A DNA stretch of 64,000 bases from Streptomyces sp. DSM 15324 (GCF_001514285.1 NZ_KQ949023.1:1069139-1133138), one strand, 5' to 3'. Positions 1 to 14,544 are shown, numbered from the stretch's first letter. Program-made: numbers and translations. The notes: generated by a model not told the origin, from the letters alone.

Positions 1-575
1 ACGAACCGCTTCGGACCCAGGGCGAGCCCGATCCGGGTGTGGCCCAACGACGCGAGGTGGGTGACCGCGAGGGTCATCGCCGCCCGGTCGTCGGGGGAGA
101 TGAACGGCGCCTGCACCTTGGGGGAGAAACCGTCGACCAGGACGAAGGGGACGCCCTGCGCGCGCAGCTGCTCGTAGCGCTGCATGTCGGCCGTGGTGTC
201 CGCGTGCAGCCCCGAGACATAGATGATGCCGGCGACCCCGCGGTCCACCAGCATCTCGGTCAGCTCGTCCTCCGTGGAGCCGCCCGGGGTCTGGGTGGCG
301 AGCACGGGGGTGTAGCCCTGGCGGGTCAGCGCCTGCCCGATGACCTGGGCCAGGGCCGGGAATATCGGGTTCTCCAGCTCCGGCGTGATGAGGCCGACGA
401 GGCCCGCGCTGCGCTGGCGCAGCCGGACCGGGCGTTCGTAGCCGAGGACGTCCAGTGCGGCGAGCACGGACTGGCGGGTGGTGGCGGCGACGCCAGGCTT
501 GCCGTTGAGGACGCGGCTGACGGTCGCTTCGCTCACCCCCGCCTGCGCGGCGATGTCGGCAAGCCGTGTGGTCAC
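1..575 (-). CDS. malR: LacI-family maltose regulator MalR (C-terminus outside window)
   Basis: LacI/GalR-family repressor, partial: the N-terminal 191 residues are present and the rest runs off the left edge. The GTG start gives VTTRLADIAAQAGVSEATVS, a standard LacI helix-turn-helix, followed by the hinge motif and the start of the periplasmic-binding-like domain (GLITPELENPIFPALAQVIG region). It lies divergent to malE across a 428-base gap, the arrangement known for MalR in Streptomyces, where it represses malEFG and secreted amylases in the absence of maltose or maltotriose. The family call is certain. The name rests on context and on close resemblance to S. coelicolor MalR as I recall it. 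Confidence 0.92.
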   Translation of the reverse strand, partial: MTTRLADIAAQAGVSEATVSRVLNGKPGVAATTRQSVLAALDVLGYERPVRLRQRSAGLVGLITPELENPIFPALAQVIGQALTRQGYTPVLATQTPGGSTEDELTEMLVDRGVAGIIYVSGLHADTTADMQRYEQLRAQGVPFVLVDGFSPKVQAPFISPDDRAAMTLAVTHLASLGHTRIGLALGPKRF

Positions 576-1003
576 AGACGTGGACTGTACCGGCCAGGTG
601 TCGCCTTGCACACCAATCGGACGCCGCGGCCGACCCGCTGGCCTGCCTCGTCCCGGCTGCTGCGTCATCGCGCTCCCTCGTGATCCTTCATGACAGTGGA
701 TGGCAAGAGCTTGCAGAGTCTTGCACAGGCCGTCCCACCTGCTCGACGGGCGTAAACAAGCGTCTCATGACGGTCGCCGTCCGGTCACGCCCGAGTAACT
801 TCCGAGCCGTCTTGCAAATTTTTGCAGCAAGTACTTTCGCCACGCTTACAACGCTGTTACGTTCGGCCACGCCCGGCGGCGTCCCCCACTCTCGAACGAA
901 CGCGAGCGGGAGGGGCCCCATCGACGCGGTCGGCCAGTCGGCAGGGACGGTGGACGGGACCGCCCCCTGTAGCTACACGGGCTTTCACCCTCAAGGAGAA
1001 CTC
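576..1003. promoter_or_regulatory. malR-malE divergent control region with MalR-type repeats
   Basis: A 428-base non-coding gap between divergent malR and malE. It has two clusters of TTGCA-type elements: 703-726 (CTTGCAGAGTCTTGCAC core, next to a GCAAG half-site) and 811-831 (CTTGCAAA, then TTGCAGCAAG at 822-831). The exact 10-mer TTGCAGCAAG recurs upstream of the amylase at 6345-6354, and its reverse-complement form recurs upstream of the amylase-pullulanase. These are the best candidates for MalR operators. A GGAG ribosome site lies just before malE. Confidence 0.75.
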
Positions 1004-2278
1004 ATGCGGCGTGGCATAGCGGCCACCGCGCTGATGGCGTCCCTCGCCCTCGCGGCGACGGCCTGCGGCGGAGACGACAGCGGCAGCGACAACTCGGGCG
1101 GGCCGGTCACCCTCACCTGGTGGGACACCTCCAACGCCACCAATGAGGCGCCGACGTACCAGGCCTTGGTCAAGGAGTTCGAGGCCGCCAACAAGAACAT
1201 CAAGGTCAAGTACGTCAACGTGCCCTTCGACCAGGCGCAGAACAAGTTCGACACCGCCGCCGGTGCCTCCGGCGCCCCGGACGTCCTGCGCTCCGAGGTC
1301 GGCTGGACGCCCGCCTTCGCCAAGAAGGGCTACTTCCTGCCGCTGGACGGTACCGAGGCCCTCTCCGACCAGGCCAAGTTCAAGTCCAACCTGATCGAGC
1401 AGGCGAAGTACGACGGCAAGACCTACGGCGTGCCGTTCGTCACCGACACCCTCGCGCTCGTCTACAACAAGGCGCTGTTCGCGAAGGCCGGCATCACCGA
1501 GGCCCCCAAGACCTGGGACGACCTCAAGAAGGCCGCCGCCACCGTCAAGACCAAGACCGGCGTCGACGGCTACTGGGGCTCCACCCAGGCCTACTACGCC
1601 CAGACCTTCCTCTACGGCGAGGGCACCGACACCGTCGACGTCGCCGCCAAGAAGATCACGGTCGACTCCGACGCCGCGAAGAAGGCGTACGGCACCTGGC
1701 TGAGCCTGTTCGACGGCACGGGCCTCCACAAGGCCGACACCACCGCCGACGCCTACGCCCACATCCAGGACGCGTTCGTCAACGGCAAGGTCGCCGCGAT
1801 CATCCAGGGCCCCTGGGAGATCACCAACTTCTACAAGGGCACCGCCTTCAAGGACAAGGCCAACCTGGGCATCGCCACCGTCCCGGCCGGCTCCACCGGC
1901 AAGGCGGGCGCCCCGACCGGCGGCCACAACCTCTCGGTCTACGCCGGCTCGGACAAGGCCCACCAGGCCGCCGCGCTGAAGTTCGTCGACTTCATGACCT
2001 CGGCGAAGTCCCAGTCGACCATCGCGCTGAAGAACTCCACCCTGCCGACGCGCGACGACGCCTACACCGCCGAGGTCAAGGCCGACCCGGGCATCGCCGG
2101 GTACGGCACGGTCCTCGCCGCCGCCCAGCCGCGCCCCGCGCTGCCGGAGTACAGCTCCCTGTGGGGGCCGCTCGACACCGAACTGCCCAAGATCGCGGGC
2201 GGCAAGGAGACCCTCGACAAGGGCCTGAGCGCCGCCGAGACCGCCATCGCCAAGCTGGTGCCGGACTTCGGCAAGTGA
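1004..2278 (+). CDS. malE: Maltose/maltodextrin ABC transporter, solute-binding lipoprotein MalE
   Basis: Extracellular substrate-binding protein of 424 residues that captures maltose or maltodextrins for import by MalFG. The N-terminus is a lipoprotein signal ending in LAATAC with the lipidated cysteine at residue 21, so it is anchored to the outer face of the membrane. The body is an SBP family 1 fold (TWWDTSN near the start, then the GAPDVLRSEVGW and EITNFYKG regions). The start at 1004 is preceded by AAGGAGA. An in-frame extension upstream is open but crosses the regulatory region and is rejected. It is the first gene of malE-malF-malG-aglA. No ATPase gene is present, which fits the shared MsiK ATPase known in Streptomyces. 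Confidence 0.95.
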   Translation: MRRGIAATALMASLALAATACGGDDSGSDNSGGPVTLTWWDTSNATNEAPTYQALVKEFEAANKNIKVKYVNVPFDQAQNKFDTAAGASGAPDVLRSEVGWTPAFAKKGYFLPLDGTEALSDQAKFKSNLIEQAKYDGKTYGVPFVTDTLALVYNKALFAKAGITEAPKTWDDLKKAAATVKTKTGVDGYWGSTQAYYAQTFLYGEGTDTVDVAAKKITVDSDAAKKAYGTWLSLFDGTGLHKADTTADAYAHIQDAFVNGKVAAIIQGPWEITNFYKGTAFKDKANLGIATVPAGSTGKAGAPTGGHNLSVYAGSDKAHQAAALKFVDFMTSAKSQSTIALKNSTLPTRDDAYTAEVKADPGIAGYGTVLAAAQPRPALPEYSSLWGPLDTELPKIAGGKETLDKGLSAAETAIAKLVPDFGK

Positions 2279-2285
2279 GCCCCGC

Positions 2286-2332
2286 GTGGCCGCCGGATCC
2301 CCCGCAGCACGGGGGAGGGATCCGGCGGCCAC
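2286..2332 (+). terminator. Hairpin between malE and malF (partial terminator or mRNA-stabilising)
   Basis: A perfect 15-base inverted repeat (2286-2300 pairing with 2318-2332) starts 8 bases after the malE stop. There is no T run. Such hairpins after the binding-protein gene often let malE mRNA exceed malFG mRNA. Confidence 0.7.
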
Positions 2333-2393
2333 CGGCCTGTGAGCCGTACACCCCCTCGAAGATCCAGCGTGCAGACCCAGAAGGTGCCGAACC

Positions 2394-3398
2394 ATGACAG
2401 TCGTCATCGACCGCGCGACCGGCAGACGCCGCGGTGACCGTGAGCCAGGACCCGGCCTGGGCGGGCGCCTGAAGCGGGGCTACCACAAGCACTGGTACGC
2501 CTACGCCATGATCGCCCCGGTGGCGGTCGTCCTCGGCGTCCTCGTGCTCTACCCCCTGGTGTACGGCCTCTACCTGACCCTCACCGACGCCAACAGCCTC
2601 AACACCGCGCGCACGATCGGCGTCAACCACATCGACGCCACGTACACGTTCGTCGGCCTCGACAACTACGCCGACATCCTCTGGGGCCCGACCGCGTACG
2701 ACCGCTTCTGGTCGCACTTCGTCTGGACGATCGTGTGGACGGCCCTCTGCGTCGCCCTGCACTACACCCTCGGCCTCGGCCTCGCCCTGCTGCTCAACCA
2801 GAAGCTGCGCGGCCGCACCCTGTACCGGCTGGTCCTGGTGCTGCCCTGGGCGGTGCCCACCTTCGTCACGGTCTTCGGCTGGCGCTTCATGCTCGCCGAC
2901 GGCGGCATCATCAACTCCGCCCTCGACGCCCTGCACCTGCCGTCGCCGTCCTGGCTGGAGGACACCTTCTGGCAGCGGTTCGCCGCGATCATGGTCAACA
3001 CCTGGTGCGGTGTGCCGTTCATGATGGTCTCCCTGCTCGGCGGCCTCCAGTCGATCGACGCCTCCCTCTACGAGGCGGCCGAGATGGACGGCGCGAGCGC
3101 CTGGCAGCGGTTCCGGTACGTCACCGTCCCCGGCCTGCGGACCGTCAGCTCCACCGTCGTGCTGCTCGGCATCATCTGGACCTTCAACCAGTTCGCCGTG
3201 ATCTTCCTGCTGTTCGGCAACACCGCCCCCGACGCGCAGATCCTCGTCACCTGGGCCTACTACCTCGGCTTCGGACAGCAGCCGCGCGACTTCGCCCAGT
3301 CCGCCGCCTACGGCATCCTGCTGCTGGCGATCCTGATCGTCTTCACCTCCTTCTACCGCCGCTGGCTGGGCCGCAACGAGCAGCAGCTCGCGATCTGA
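2394..3398 (+). CDS. malF: Maltose ABC transporter permease MalF
   Basis: Inner-membrane permease of 334 residues for maltodextrin uptake. It has about six membrane segments, beginning with WYAYAMIAPVAVVLGVLVLY near residue 36. The EAA loop that docks the ATPase reads EAAEMDGASAWQRF near residue 225. Length and topology fit Streptomyces MalF, which lacks the extra N-terminal segments and large periplasmic loop of the E. coli protein. It is separated from malE by a hairpin and followed 14 bases later by malG. The neighbouring binding protein and alpha-glucosidase support a maltodextrin substrate. Confidence 0.94.
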   Translation: MTVVIDRATGRRRGDREPGPGLGGRLKRGYHKHWYAYAMIAPVAVVLGVLVLYPLVYGLYLTLTDANSLNTARTIGVNHIDATYTFVGLDNYADILWGPTAYDRFWSHFVWTIVWTALCVALHYTLGLGLALLLNQKLRGRTLYRLVLVLPWAVPTFVTVFGWRFMLADGGIINSALDALHLPSPSWLEDTFWQRFAAIMVNTWCGVPFMMVSLLGGLQSIDASLYEAAEMDGASAWQRFRYVTVPGLRTVSSTVVLLGIIWTFNQFAVIFLLFGNTAPDAQILVTWAYYLGFGQQPRDFAQSAAYGILLLAILIVFTSFYRRWLGRNEQQLAI

Positions 3399-3412
3399 GG
3401 CAGGAGTTCCCG

Positions 3413-4336
3413 ATGAGTACCACGACCGCTCCCACCCCCGCCTCGGCCCCGGTGAGCAAGGAGAACCCCGTGAAGGCACCGAAGGCATCGCGCCGGGTCC
3501 GCCGCCGCGGCGAGACGGGCCTCGCCGGTTCCCTCGCCTCCCACGCCGTCCTGACCGTCGCGAGCCTGATCGCGCTGTTCCCGATCCTCTGGCTGGTGTA
3601 CCTGTCCCTCGGCCCGGACAAGGACGACTACCTGCACCCGGGCGGCATCTGGGACAAGATGACGTTCGCCAACTACACGTTCGTGCTCGAACACACCCAG
3701 TTCTTCGACTGGCTGAAGAGCTCGCTGATCGTCACCCTCGGCACCACGGCCATCGGCGTGCTCATCGCCGCCACCACCGGCTACGCCGTCTCCCGGATGC
3801 GCTTCCCCGGCTACAAGAAGTTCATGTGGGTGCTGCTGGTGACCCAGATGTTCCCGGTCGCCGTCCTGATGGTGCCGATGTACCAGATCCTCTCGGACCT
3901 GAAGCTCATCGACAGCTACGTCGGCCTGATCCTCGTCTACTGCACGACGGTCATCCCGTACAGCGCGTGGCTGCTCAAGGGGTACTTCGACACCATCCCC
4001 TTCGAGATCGACGAGGCGGGACGCGTGGACGGGCTCACCCCGTTCGGCACCTTCTTCCGGCTGGTCCTGCCGCTCGCCAAGCCCGGCCTCGCCGTGGCCG
4101 CGTTCTACAACTTCCTCACCGCCTTCAGCGAGGTCGCCTTCGCCTCGACGTTCATGCTCAGCGACACCAAGTACACGCTGGCCGTCGGCCTGCAGTCCTT
4201 CGTCAGCGAGCACGACGCCCAGCGCAACCTCATGGCGGCCACCGCGGTGCTGATCGCCCTGCCCGCCGCCGCGTTCTTCTACCTCGTGCAGAAGAACCTG
4301 GTCACGGGCCTCACGGCCGGTGGCACCAAGGGCTGA
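3413..4336 (+). CDS. malG: Maltose ABC transporter permease MalG
   Basis: Second permease of the maltodextrin importer, 307 residues with about six membrane segments. The first 40 residues are a Pro/Lys/Arg-rich cytoplasmic tail, and the EAA-type loop reads EAGRVDGLTPFGTFFRL near residue 203. The start at 3413 has AGGAG seven bases upstream and sits 14 bases after malF. A longer open frame beginning inside malF is an out-of-frame shadow. It would pair with MalF and an unlinked ATPase, probably MsiK, which is not encoded here. Confidence 0.94.
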   Translation: MSTTTAPTPASAPVSKENPVKAPKASRRVRRRGETGLAGSLASHAVLTVASLIALFPILWLVYLSLGPDKDDYLHPGGIWDKMTFANYTFVLEHTQFFDWLKSSLIVTLGTTAIGVLIAATTGYAVSRMRFPGYKKFMWVLLVTQMFPVAVLMVPMYQILSDLKLIDSYVGLILVYCTTVIPYSAWLLKGYFDTIPFEIDEAGRVDGLTPFGTFFRLVLPLAKPGLAVAAFYNFLTAFSEVAFASTFMLSDTKYTLAVGLQSFVSEHDAQRNLMAATAVLIALPAAAFFYLVQKNLVTGLTAGGTKG

Positions 4337-4347
4337 CCCATGAACCC

Positions 4348-4394
4348 GGGGCGGCCGCGGTGTCATCCGACCCCGCCGGCACCGCGGCCGCCCC
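4348..4394 (+). terminator. Hairpin between malG and aglA
   Basis: A perfect 15-base inverted repeat (4348-4362 with 4380-4394) with a 17-base loop and no T run. It may attenuate read-through into aglA. Confidence 0.65.
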
Positions 4395-4451
4395 GTCTCC
4401 CACCGACTCCTCCACCCCGACCCGATGAATCCGTTACGTACCAAGGACGCC

Positions 4452-6185
4452 ATGAGCCAGCAGCACTCCGCAGCCCCGGCCCCCACCCCCGCCTCCGCAG
4501 CGGCCGTCGCCACCGTCGGCGCCCGCCGTGACTGGTGGCGGGACGCGGTGATCTACCAGGTGTACCCGCGCAGCTTCGCCGACAGCAACGGCGACGGCAT
4601 GGGGGACCTGGAAGGCGTACGCTCCCGCCTGACGTACCTGCGCGACCTCGGCGTGGACGCCGTGTGGCTCAGCCCCTTCTACGCCTCCCCGCAGGCCGAC
4701 GCCGGCTACGACGTCGCCGACTACCGGGCCGTCGACCCGATGTTCGGCAATCTGCTCGACGCCGACGCCCTGATCCGTGACGCCCGCGCGCTCGGCCTGC
4801 GCATCATCGTCGACCTGGTCCCCAACCACTCCTCCGACCAGCACGAGTGGTTCAAGCGGGCGGTCGCGGAGGGGCCGGGTTCCCCCCTCCGGGACCGCTA
4901 CCACTTCCGCCCCGGCACGGGAGAGAACGGCGAACTGCCGCCCAACGACTGGGAGTCCATCTTCGGCGGCCCGGCGTGGACCCGCGTCGAGGACGGCGAG
5001 TGGTACCTGCACCTCTTCGCCCCCGAGCAGCCCGACTTCAACTGGGACCACCCGGCCGTGGGCGACGAGTTCCGCTCGATCCTGCGGTTCTGGCTGGACA
5101 TGGGCGTGGACGGCTTCCGCATCGACGTCGCCCACGGCCTGGTGAAGGCCGCCGGTCTTCCCGACATCGGCTCCCACGACCAGCTCAAACTGCTGGGCAA
5201 CGATGTCATGCCGTTCTTCGACCAGGACGGCGTCCACGACATCTACCGTCAGTGGCGGCTCATCCTCGACGAGTACGCCGGTGAGAAAAAGGGGACCGAA
5301 GGGCTCGCCGCGGAAGGGCGGTGGCGGGAGTCGGGCGAGCGGATCTTCGTCGCCGAGGCCTGGACCCCCACCGTCGAGCGCACCGCGAACTACGTCCGCC
5401 CCGACGAGCTCCATCAGGCCTTCAACTTCCAGTACCTGTCGACGGAATGGGACGCGAAGGAACTCCGCGCCGTCATCGACCGCACCCTGGAGGCGATGCG
5501 CCCGGTCGGCGCCCCGGCGACCTGGGTCCTGTCCAACCACGACGTGACCCGGCACGCCACCCGCTTCGCCAACCCGCCCGGCCTCGGCACCCAGATCCGC
5601 ACGGCCGGCGACCGCGACCTGGGCCTGCGCCGCGCCCGCGCGGCCACCCTCCTCATGCTGGCCCTGCCCGGCTCCGCCTACGTCTACCAGGGCGAGGAAC
5701 TCGGCCTGCCCGACGTCGTCGACCTCCCCGACGAGGTCCGCCAGGACCCGGCCTACTTCCGCGGCGCCGGCCAGGACGGCTTCCGCGACGGCTGCCGGGT
5801 GCCGATCCCGTGGACGCGGGAAGGGGCGTCGTACGGCTTCGGCACGGGCGGCAGCTGGCTGCCCCAGCCCGCGGAGTGGGCGGAGCTCAGCGTCGAGGCC
5901 CAGCAGGGCGTGGCCGGCTCCACCCTGGAGCTCTACCGCTCCGCCCTGCACCTGCGCCGCACCCAGCCCGACCTGGGCGCCGGTGACGCGGTGGAGTGGC
6001 TGAAGGCCCCGGAGGGCGTCCTCGCCTTCCGGCGCGGCGAGTTCGTGTGCGTCACGAACACCTCCGGCGAGTCGGTCCGCGTCCCGTCGTACGGCCGTGT
6101 CCTCCTCACCAGCGGCGAGGTGGCCGAGACGGACGGCGAGCTCAAGCTCCCCGCCGACACGACCGTGTGGTGGACCACGGCCTGA
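4452..6185 (+). CDS. aglA: Intracellular GH13 alpha-glucosidase (AglA type)
   Basis: Glycoside hydrolase family 13 enzyme of 577 residues with no signal peptide, expected to release glucose from imported maltose and maltodextrins in the cytoplasm. The catalytic set is visible: nucleophile D225 in GFRIDVAHG, acid/base E302 in VAEAWTP, and D364 in LSNHDVTRH. The N-terminal WWRDAVIYQVYPRSFADSNG is typical of the oligo-1,6-glucosidase/alpha-glucosidase subgroup. I chose the ATG at 4452 because AAGGAC lies at proper spacing. The ATG at 4425 lacks a ribosome site and would place a rare TTA leucine codon at position 4. It is the last gene of the mal operon. Confidence 0.93.
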   Translation: MSQQHSAAPAPTPASAAAVATVGARRDWWRDAVIYQVYPRSFADSNGDGMGDLEGVRSRLTYLRDLGVDAVWLSPFYASPQADAGYDVADYRAVDPMFGNLLDADALIRDARALGLRIIVDLVPNHSSDQHEWFKRAVAEGPGSPLRDRYHFRPGTGENGELPPNDWESIFGGPAWTRVEDGEWYLHLFAPEQPDFNWDHPAVGDEFRSILRFWLDMGVDGFRIDVAHGLVKAAGLPDIGSHDQLKLLGNDVMPFFDQDGVHDIYRQWRLILDEYAGEKKGTEGLAAEGRWRESGERIFVAEAWTPTVERTANYVRPDELHQAFNFQYLSTEWDAKELRAVIDRTLEAMRPVGAPATWVLSNHDVTRHATRFANPPGLGTQIRTAGDRDLGLRRARAATLLMLALPGSAYVYQGEELGLPDVVDLPDEVRQDPAYFRGAGQDGFRDGCRVPIPWTREGASYGFGTGGSWLPQPAEWAELSVEAQQGVAGSTLELYRSALHLRRTQPDLGAGDAVEWLKAPEGVLAFRRGEFVCVTNTSGESVRVPSYGRVLLTSGEVAETDGELKLPADTTVWWTTA

Positions 6186-6194
6186 CGAACCGTC

Positions 6195-6234
6195 AAGGAC
6201 CCCGCCGCTTCCCCGGGAAGCGGCGGGGTCCTCT
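6195..6234 (+). terminator. Strong terminator after aglA
   Basis: A long GC-rich hairpin whose two arms, 6196-6213 and 6215-6232, are perfectly complementary (the loop takes up the central bases). It lies 10 bases after the aglA stop and ends the mal operon. Confidence 0.88.
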
Positions 6235-6327
6235 GTCGTCCCGGGCGTCGATCCATGGGCTCGCGCGCACTTCTTTCACGCCGCCCCCTGCCTTTTCCGG
6301 CCCGCGCACCGTTAACCTCGCGCCACC

Positions 6328-6354
6328 GCAAGGTTTCTGAAAGATTGCAGCAAG
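6328..6354 (+). promoter_or_regulatory. Putative MalR operator upstream of the secreted amylase
   Basis: GCAAG at 6328-6332 and TTGCAGCAAG at 6345-6354, 26-52 bases before the amylase start. The 10-mer is identical to the one upstream of malE at 822-831. Confidence 0.65.
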
Positions 6355-6379
6355 AGCCTTCAACGGAGAAGGAACCCCC

Positions 6380-7759
6380 ATGGTCAGCAGCAGAACCCTT
6401 TCGGGCGCCGTCGCCCTCGCCGCCGGGGCGGCCCTCCTGGCCCCCGCGTCCGCAGCCCACGCCGCCCCGCCCGGCACCAAGGACGTCACGGCCGTCCTCT
6501 TCGAGTGGAACTTCGCCTCTGTCGCCAAGGAGTGCACCGACACCCTCGGCCCGGCCGGCTACGGATACGTCCAGGTCTCCCCGCCCGCCGAGCACATACA
6601 GGGAGCGCAGTGGTGGACGTCGTACCAGCCGGTCAGCTACCGGATCGCCGGTCGCCTCGGTGACCGCGCCGCGTTCCGGAACATGGTCACCACGTGCCAC
6701 GCGGCGGGTGTGAAGGTCGTCGTCGACACGGTCGTCAACCACATGGCCGCGGGCAGCGGCACCGGCACCGGCGGCTCCTCGTACACGAAGTACGACTACC
6801 CGGGCCTGTACTCCTCCTACGACTTCGACGACTGCACCTCCCCGGTGACCGACTACCGGGACCGCTGGAACGTCCAGCACTGCGAGCTGGTGCACCTCGC
6901 CGACCTGGACACGGGCGAGGAGTACGTGCGCAGGACCCTCGCCGGATACCTGAACGACCTGCTCACCCTCGGCGTCGACGGCTTCCGCATCGACGCGGCC
7001 AAGCACATCGACACCGCCGACCTCGCCAACATCAAGTCCCGGCTCACGAAAACCGGCGTGTACTGGAAGCAGGAGGTCATCTACGGCAGCGGCGAGGCTG
7101 TCCAGCCCACGGAGTACACGGGGAACGGCGACGTCCAGGAATTCCGCTACGCCTACGACCTCAAGCGGGTCTTCAACAACGAGAACCTCGCTTACCTGAA
7201 GAACTACGGCGAGGGCTGGGGCTATCTGAGCAGTTCCGTCGCCGACGTGTTCGTCGACAACCACGACACCGAGCGCAACGGCTCCACCCTCAACTACAAG
7301 GACGGCGCGAAGTACACCCTCGCCAACGTCTTCATGCTGGCGTACCCGTACGGCGCCCCGGACATCAACTCCGGCTACGAGTGGTCCGACACGGACGCCG
7401 GTCCGCCCAACGGCGGTGCGGTCACAGCCTGTTGGCAGGACGGCTGGAAGTGCCAGCACGCCTGGCCGGAGATCCGCCGCATGGTCGCCTTCCGCAACGC
7501 CACCCGCGGTGAGGCCGTCACGAACTGGTGGGACAACGGCGGCGACGCCATCGCCTTCGGCCGGGGCGGCAAGGGGTACGTCGCGATCAACCACGAGAGC
7601 GGCTCGCTGACCCGGACCTACCAGACCTCCCTGGCCGCGGGGACGTACTGCGACGTCCAGAACAACACCACCGTGACCGTGAACTCCGGCGGCCGGTTCA
7701 CCGCCACCCTCGGCGCGGACACCGCCCTGGCGATCTACGCCGGCAAGTCCAGCTGCTGA
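6380..7759 (+). CDS. Secreted alpha-amylase (GH13)
   Basis: Extracellular endo-acting alpha-amylase of 459 residues that cuts internal alpha-1,4 links of starch. A Sec-type signal peptide ends near AHAAPPGT (about residue 28). GH13 motifs follow in order: VVDTVVNH (about 114-122), GFRIDAAKH with nucleophile D205, acid/base E232 in KQEVIYG, and VDNHD with D296. The AKH tail of the second motif and the short architecture are typical of Streptomyces amylases, and the C-terminal all-beta domain C ends at a final SSC. There is no starch-binding module. The start has GAAGGAAC upstream. Its products would feed MalEFG, and the operator-like repeat suggests MalR control. Confidence 0.94.
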   Translation: MVSSRTLSGAVALAAGAALLAPASAAHAAPPGTKDVTAVLFEWNFASVAKECTDTLGPAGYGYVQVSPPAEHIQGAQWWTSYQPVSYRIAGRLGDRAAFRNMVTTCHAAGVKVVVDTVVNHMAAGSGTGTGGSSYTKYDYPGLYSSYDFDDCTSPVTDYRDRWNVQHCELVHLADLDTGEEYVRRTLAGYLNDLLTLGVDGFRIDAAKHIDTADLANIKSRLTKTGVYWKQEVIYGSGEAVQPTEYTGNGDVQEFRYAYDLKRVFNNENLAYLKNYGEGWGYLSSSVADVFVDNHDTERNGSTLNYKDGAKYTLANVFMLAYPYGAPDINSGYEWSDTDAGPPNGGAVTACWQDGWKCQHAWPEIRRMVAFRNATRGEAVTNWWDNGGDAIAFGRGGKGYVAINHESGSLTRTYQTSLAAGTYCDVQNNTTVTVNSGGRFTATLGADTALAIYAGKSSC

Positions 7760-7822
7760 AGCCCCCTCCCGGGCCCCGCACCCCGCGCACACCGGCTGTC
7801 CAGGCCGGCTCCGGTGAAAGTT

Positions 7823-7861
7823 CTTGCTGCTGGTTGCATGACTCTTGCTGTAAACCTTGCG
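7823..7861 (+). promoter_or_regulatory. CTTGCTG direct repeats upstream of the amylase-pullulanase gene
   Basis: CTTGCTGC at 7823, CTTGCTGTAA at 7844 and CTTGCG at 7856 lie 63-101 bases before the start codon. They match the reverse complement of the TTGCAGCAAG element seen before malE and the amylase, so they probably bind MalR. Confidence 0.62.
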
Positions 7862-7923
7862 CCAGCGATACGGTCGCGCGGGGTCGGACCCAAGAGAGCC
7901 GCCATCGCTAGGAGTTCACACCG

Positions 7924-13290
<5,367 letters not shown>

Positions 13291-13398
13291 TACGGGACCG
13301 GCGGCCCCTTCGCCCACGGCCAGGACGACGACATCGCCAGGCCGGCACTGCGGCTAGGGTGACGTGACCGACGCCGTCGTCCTGGACCAGGAGCGCTC

Positions 13399-13761
13399 AT
13401 GCCGAACATCACCGTCGACTACTCGGCCGCCGTGACCCACGCCTTCGACCGGGAGGCCTTCGCCCGGGCGCTGCACACCGCGGTGGTCGAGATCGCGGTC
13501 GCCAAGCCGGAGGCCTGCAAGACCCTGTTCCGCCGGGCGGACGAGACCGCGTACGGCTACGAGGACCCGCTCGAGCAGCAGCACGCGGTCGTCCACGTCT
13601 GTCTTGGTCTGCTCGCCGGCCGCACCGACGACACCAAGGCCCGGCTGACCGAGGCGGTCCTGGAACTGCTGCGGGGGCACATCGCGGACGAGGGCATCAC
13701 CCTGCACGCCTCGGCCGAGATCCGGGACCTCGACCCGTCGTACCGCAAGTTCGACAGGTGA
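13399..13761 (+). CDS. 5-carboxymethyl-2-hydroxymuconate isomerase-like (Pro-1 tautomerase fold)
   Basis: A 120-residue protein beginning MPNITVDYSAAV. Once the initiator Met is removed it has the N-terminal proline that is the catalytic base of the tautomerase superfamily. Length and the AETAYGYEDP-type region resemble the CHMI (HpaF-like) family of homoprotocatechuate breakdown. No other hpa genes are nearby, so the substrate here is unknown and it may be a repurposed tautomerase. The start is preceded by CAGGAGCG. A TAGGGT hexamer at 13355-13360 could be its -10 element. It is convergent with the TetR gene, with three bases between the stops. Confidence 0.8.
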   Translation: MPNITVDYSAAVTHAFDREAFARALHTAVVEIAVAKPEACKTLFRRADETAYGYEDPLEQQHAVVHVCLGLLAGRTDDTKARLTEAVLELLRGHIADEGITLHASAEIRDLDPSYRKFDR

Positions 13762-13764
13762 TCC

Positions 13765-14454
13765 TCAGGAGGCCAGCGCGATGAGCCGGGCCGCCAGGTT
13801 CCCGAAGGGACCGTCGGCCGGCTCCGCGGCCAGCACCGGGTGCAGCAGCCTGCGCAATTCCTCGTCGTAGGCCGCGCTGACGGCGGTGAGCGCGGCGAAG
13901 TCGTGCACCAACTGCACCTCCAGCTCCTCGCGCGGGATCCGCCGCCCGTCCAGCCAGATCAGCGCGGTCGACTCGGCGAGCGAGATCCAGGAGCGCACCA
14001 CCAGCTCCAGCCGGACGGGCGGGTCCGTGATGCCCAGGTGGGACAGGATCTGCTCGTAGGCGGCCTGGCGCACGGAGTCGATCAGGGCGTTCGTCGTGGA
14101 CGAGCCGACGGCCGGGCCGCCGCGCATCAGGGCGGAGAAGCCCGGGCCGTGCTCGTCGACGAAGTCGAAGTAGCGGCGCATGGCCCGCAGCAGCCGGGAG
14201 CCGAGCGGGCCCTCGGGGGCCTCGACGAAACGGGCGGCGAGGTCCTCCGAGGCCCGCTTCAACGCCGCCTCGTACAGGCTGAGCTTGCCGGGGAAGTAGT
14301 GGTAGACGAGGGGGCGCGAGATACCGGCGGCGGCCGCTATCTCGTCGATGGAGACCTCGTCGGGCGAGCGCTGGGCGAACAGTTCGAGGGCGACGCCGAT
14401 CAACTGCTGCCGACGCTCCTCGACTCCCATTCTTCGACGAACCCCGGTAGTCAT
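13765..14454 (-). CDS. TetR-family transcriptional regulator
   Basis: A 229-residue regulator. The N-terminal TetR helix-turn-helix is clear (IDEIAAAAGISRPLVYHYFP, about 39-58), followed by an all-helical ligand domain. I chose the ATG at 14454 (MTTGVRR) over the GTG at 14460, because an AAGG element is better spaced for it. No divergent target gene is present, so the target may be unlinked or the gene itself. The ligand cannot be read from sequence. Confidence 0.9.
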   Translation of the reverse strand: MTTGVRRRMGVEERRQQLIGVALELFAQRSPDEVSIDEIAAAAGISRPLVYHYFPGKLSLYEAALKRASEDLAARFVEAPEGPLGSRLLRAMRRYFDFVDEHGPGFSALMRGGPAVGSSTTNALIDSVRQAAYEQILSHLGITDPPVRLELVVRSWISLAESTALIWLDGRRIPREELEVQLVHDFAALTAVSAAYDEELRRLLHPVLAAEPADGPFGNLAARLIALAS

Positions 14455-14544
14455 GCGCACACCTTACCGATCGGATCCGGCCTCGAACGGACCGGATCGG
14501 CCTCGGGTGGACACCTGTCGGGCACGTCCCGGCGCGGCCTGCGA

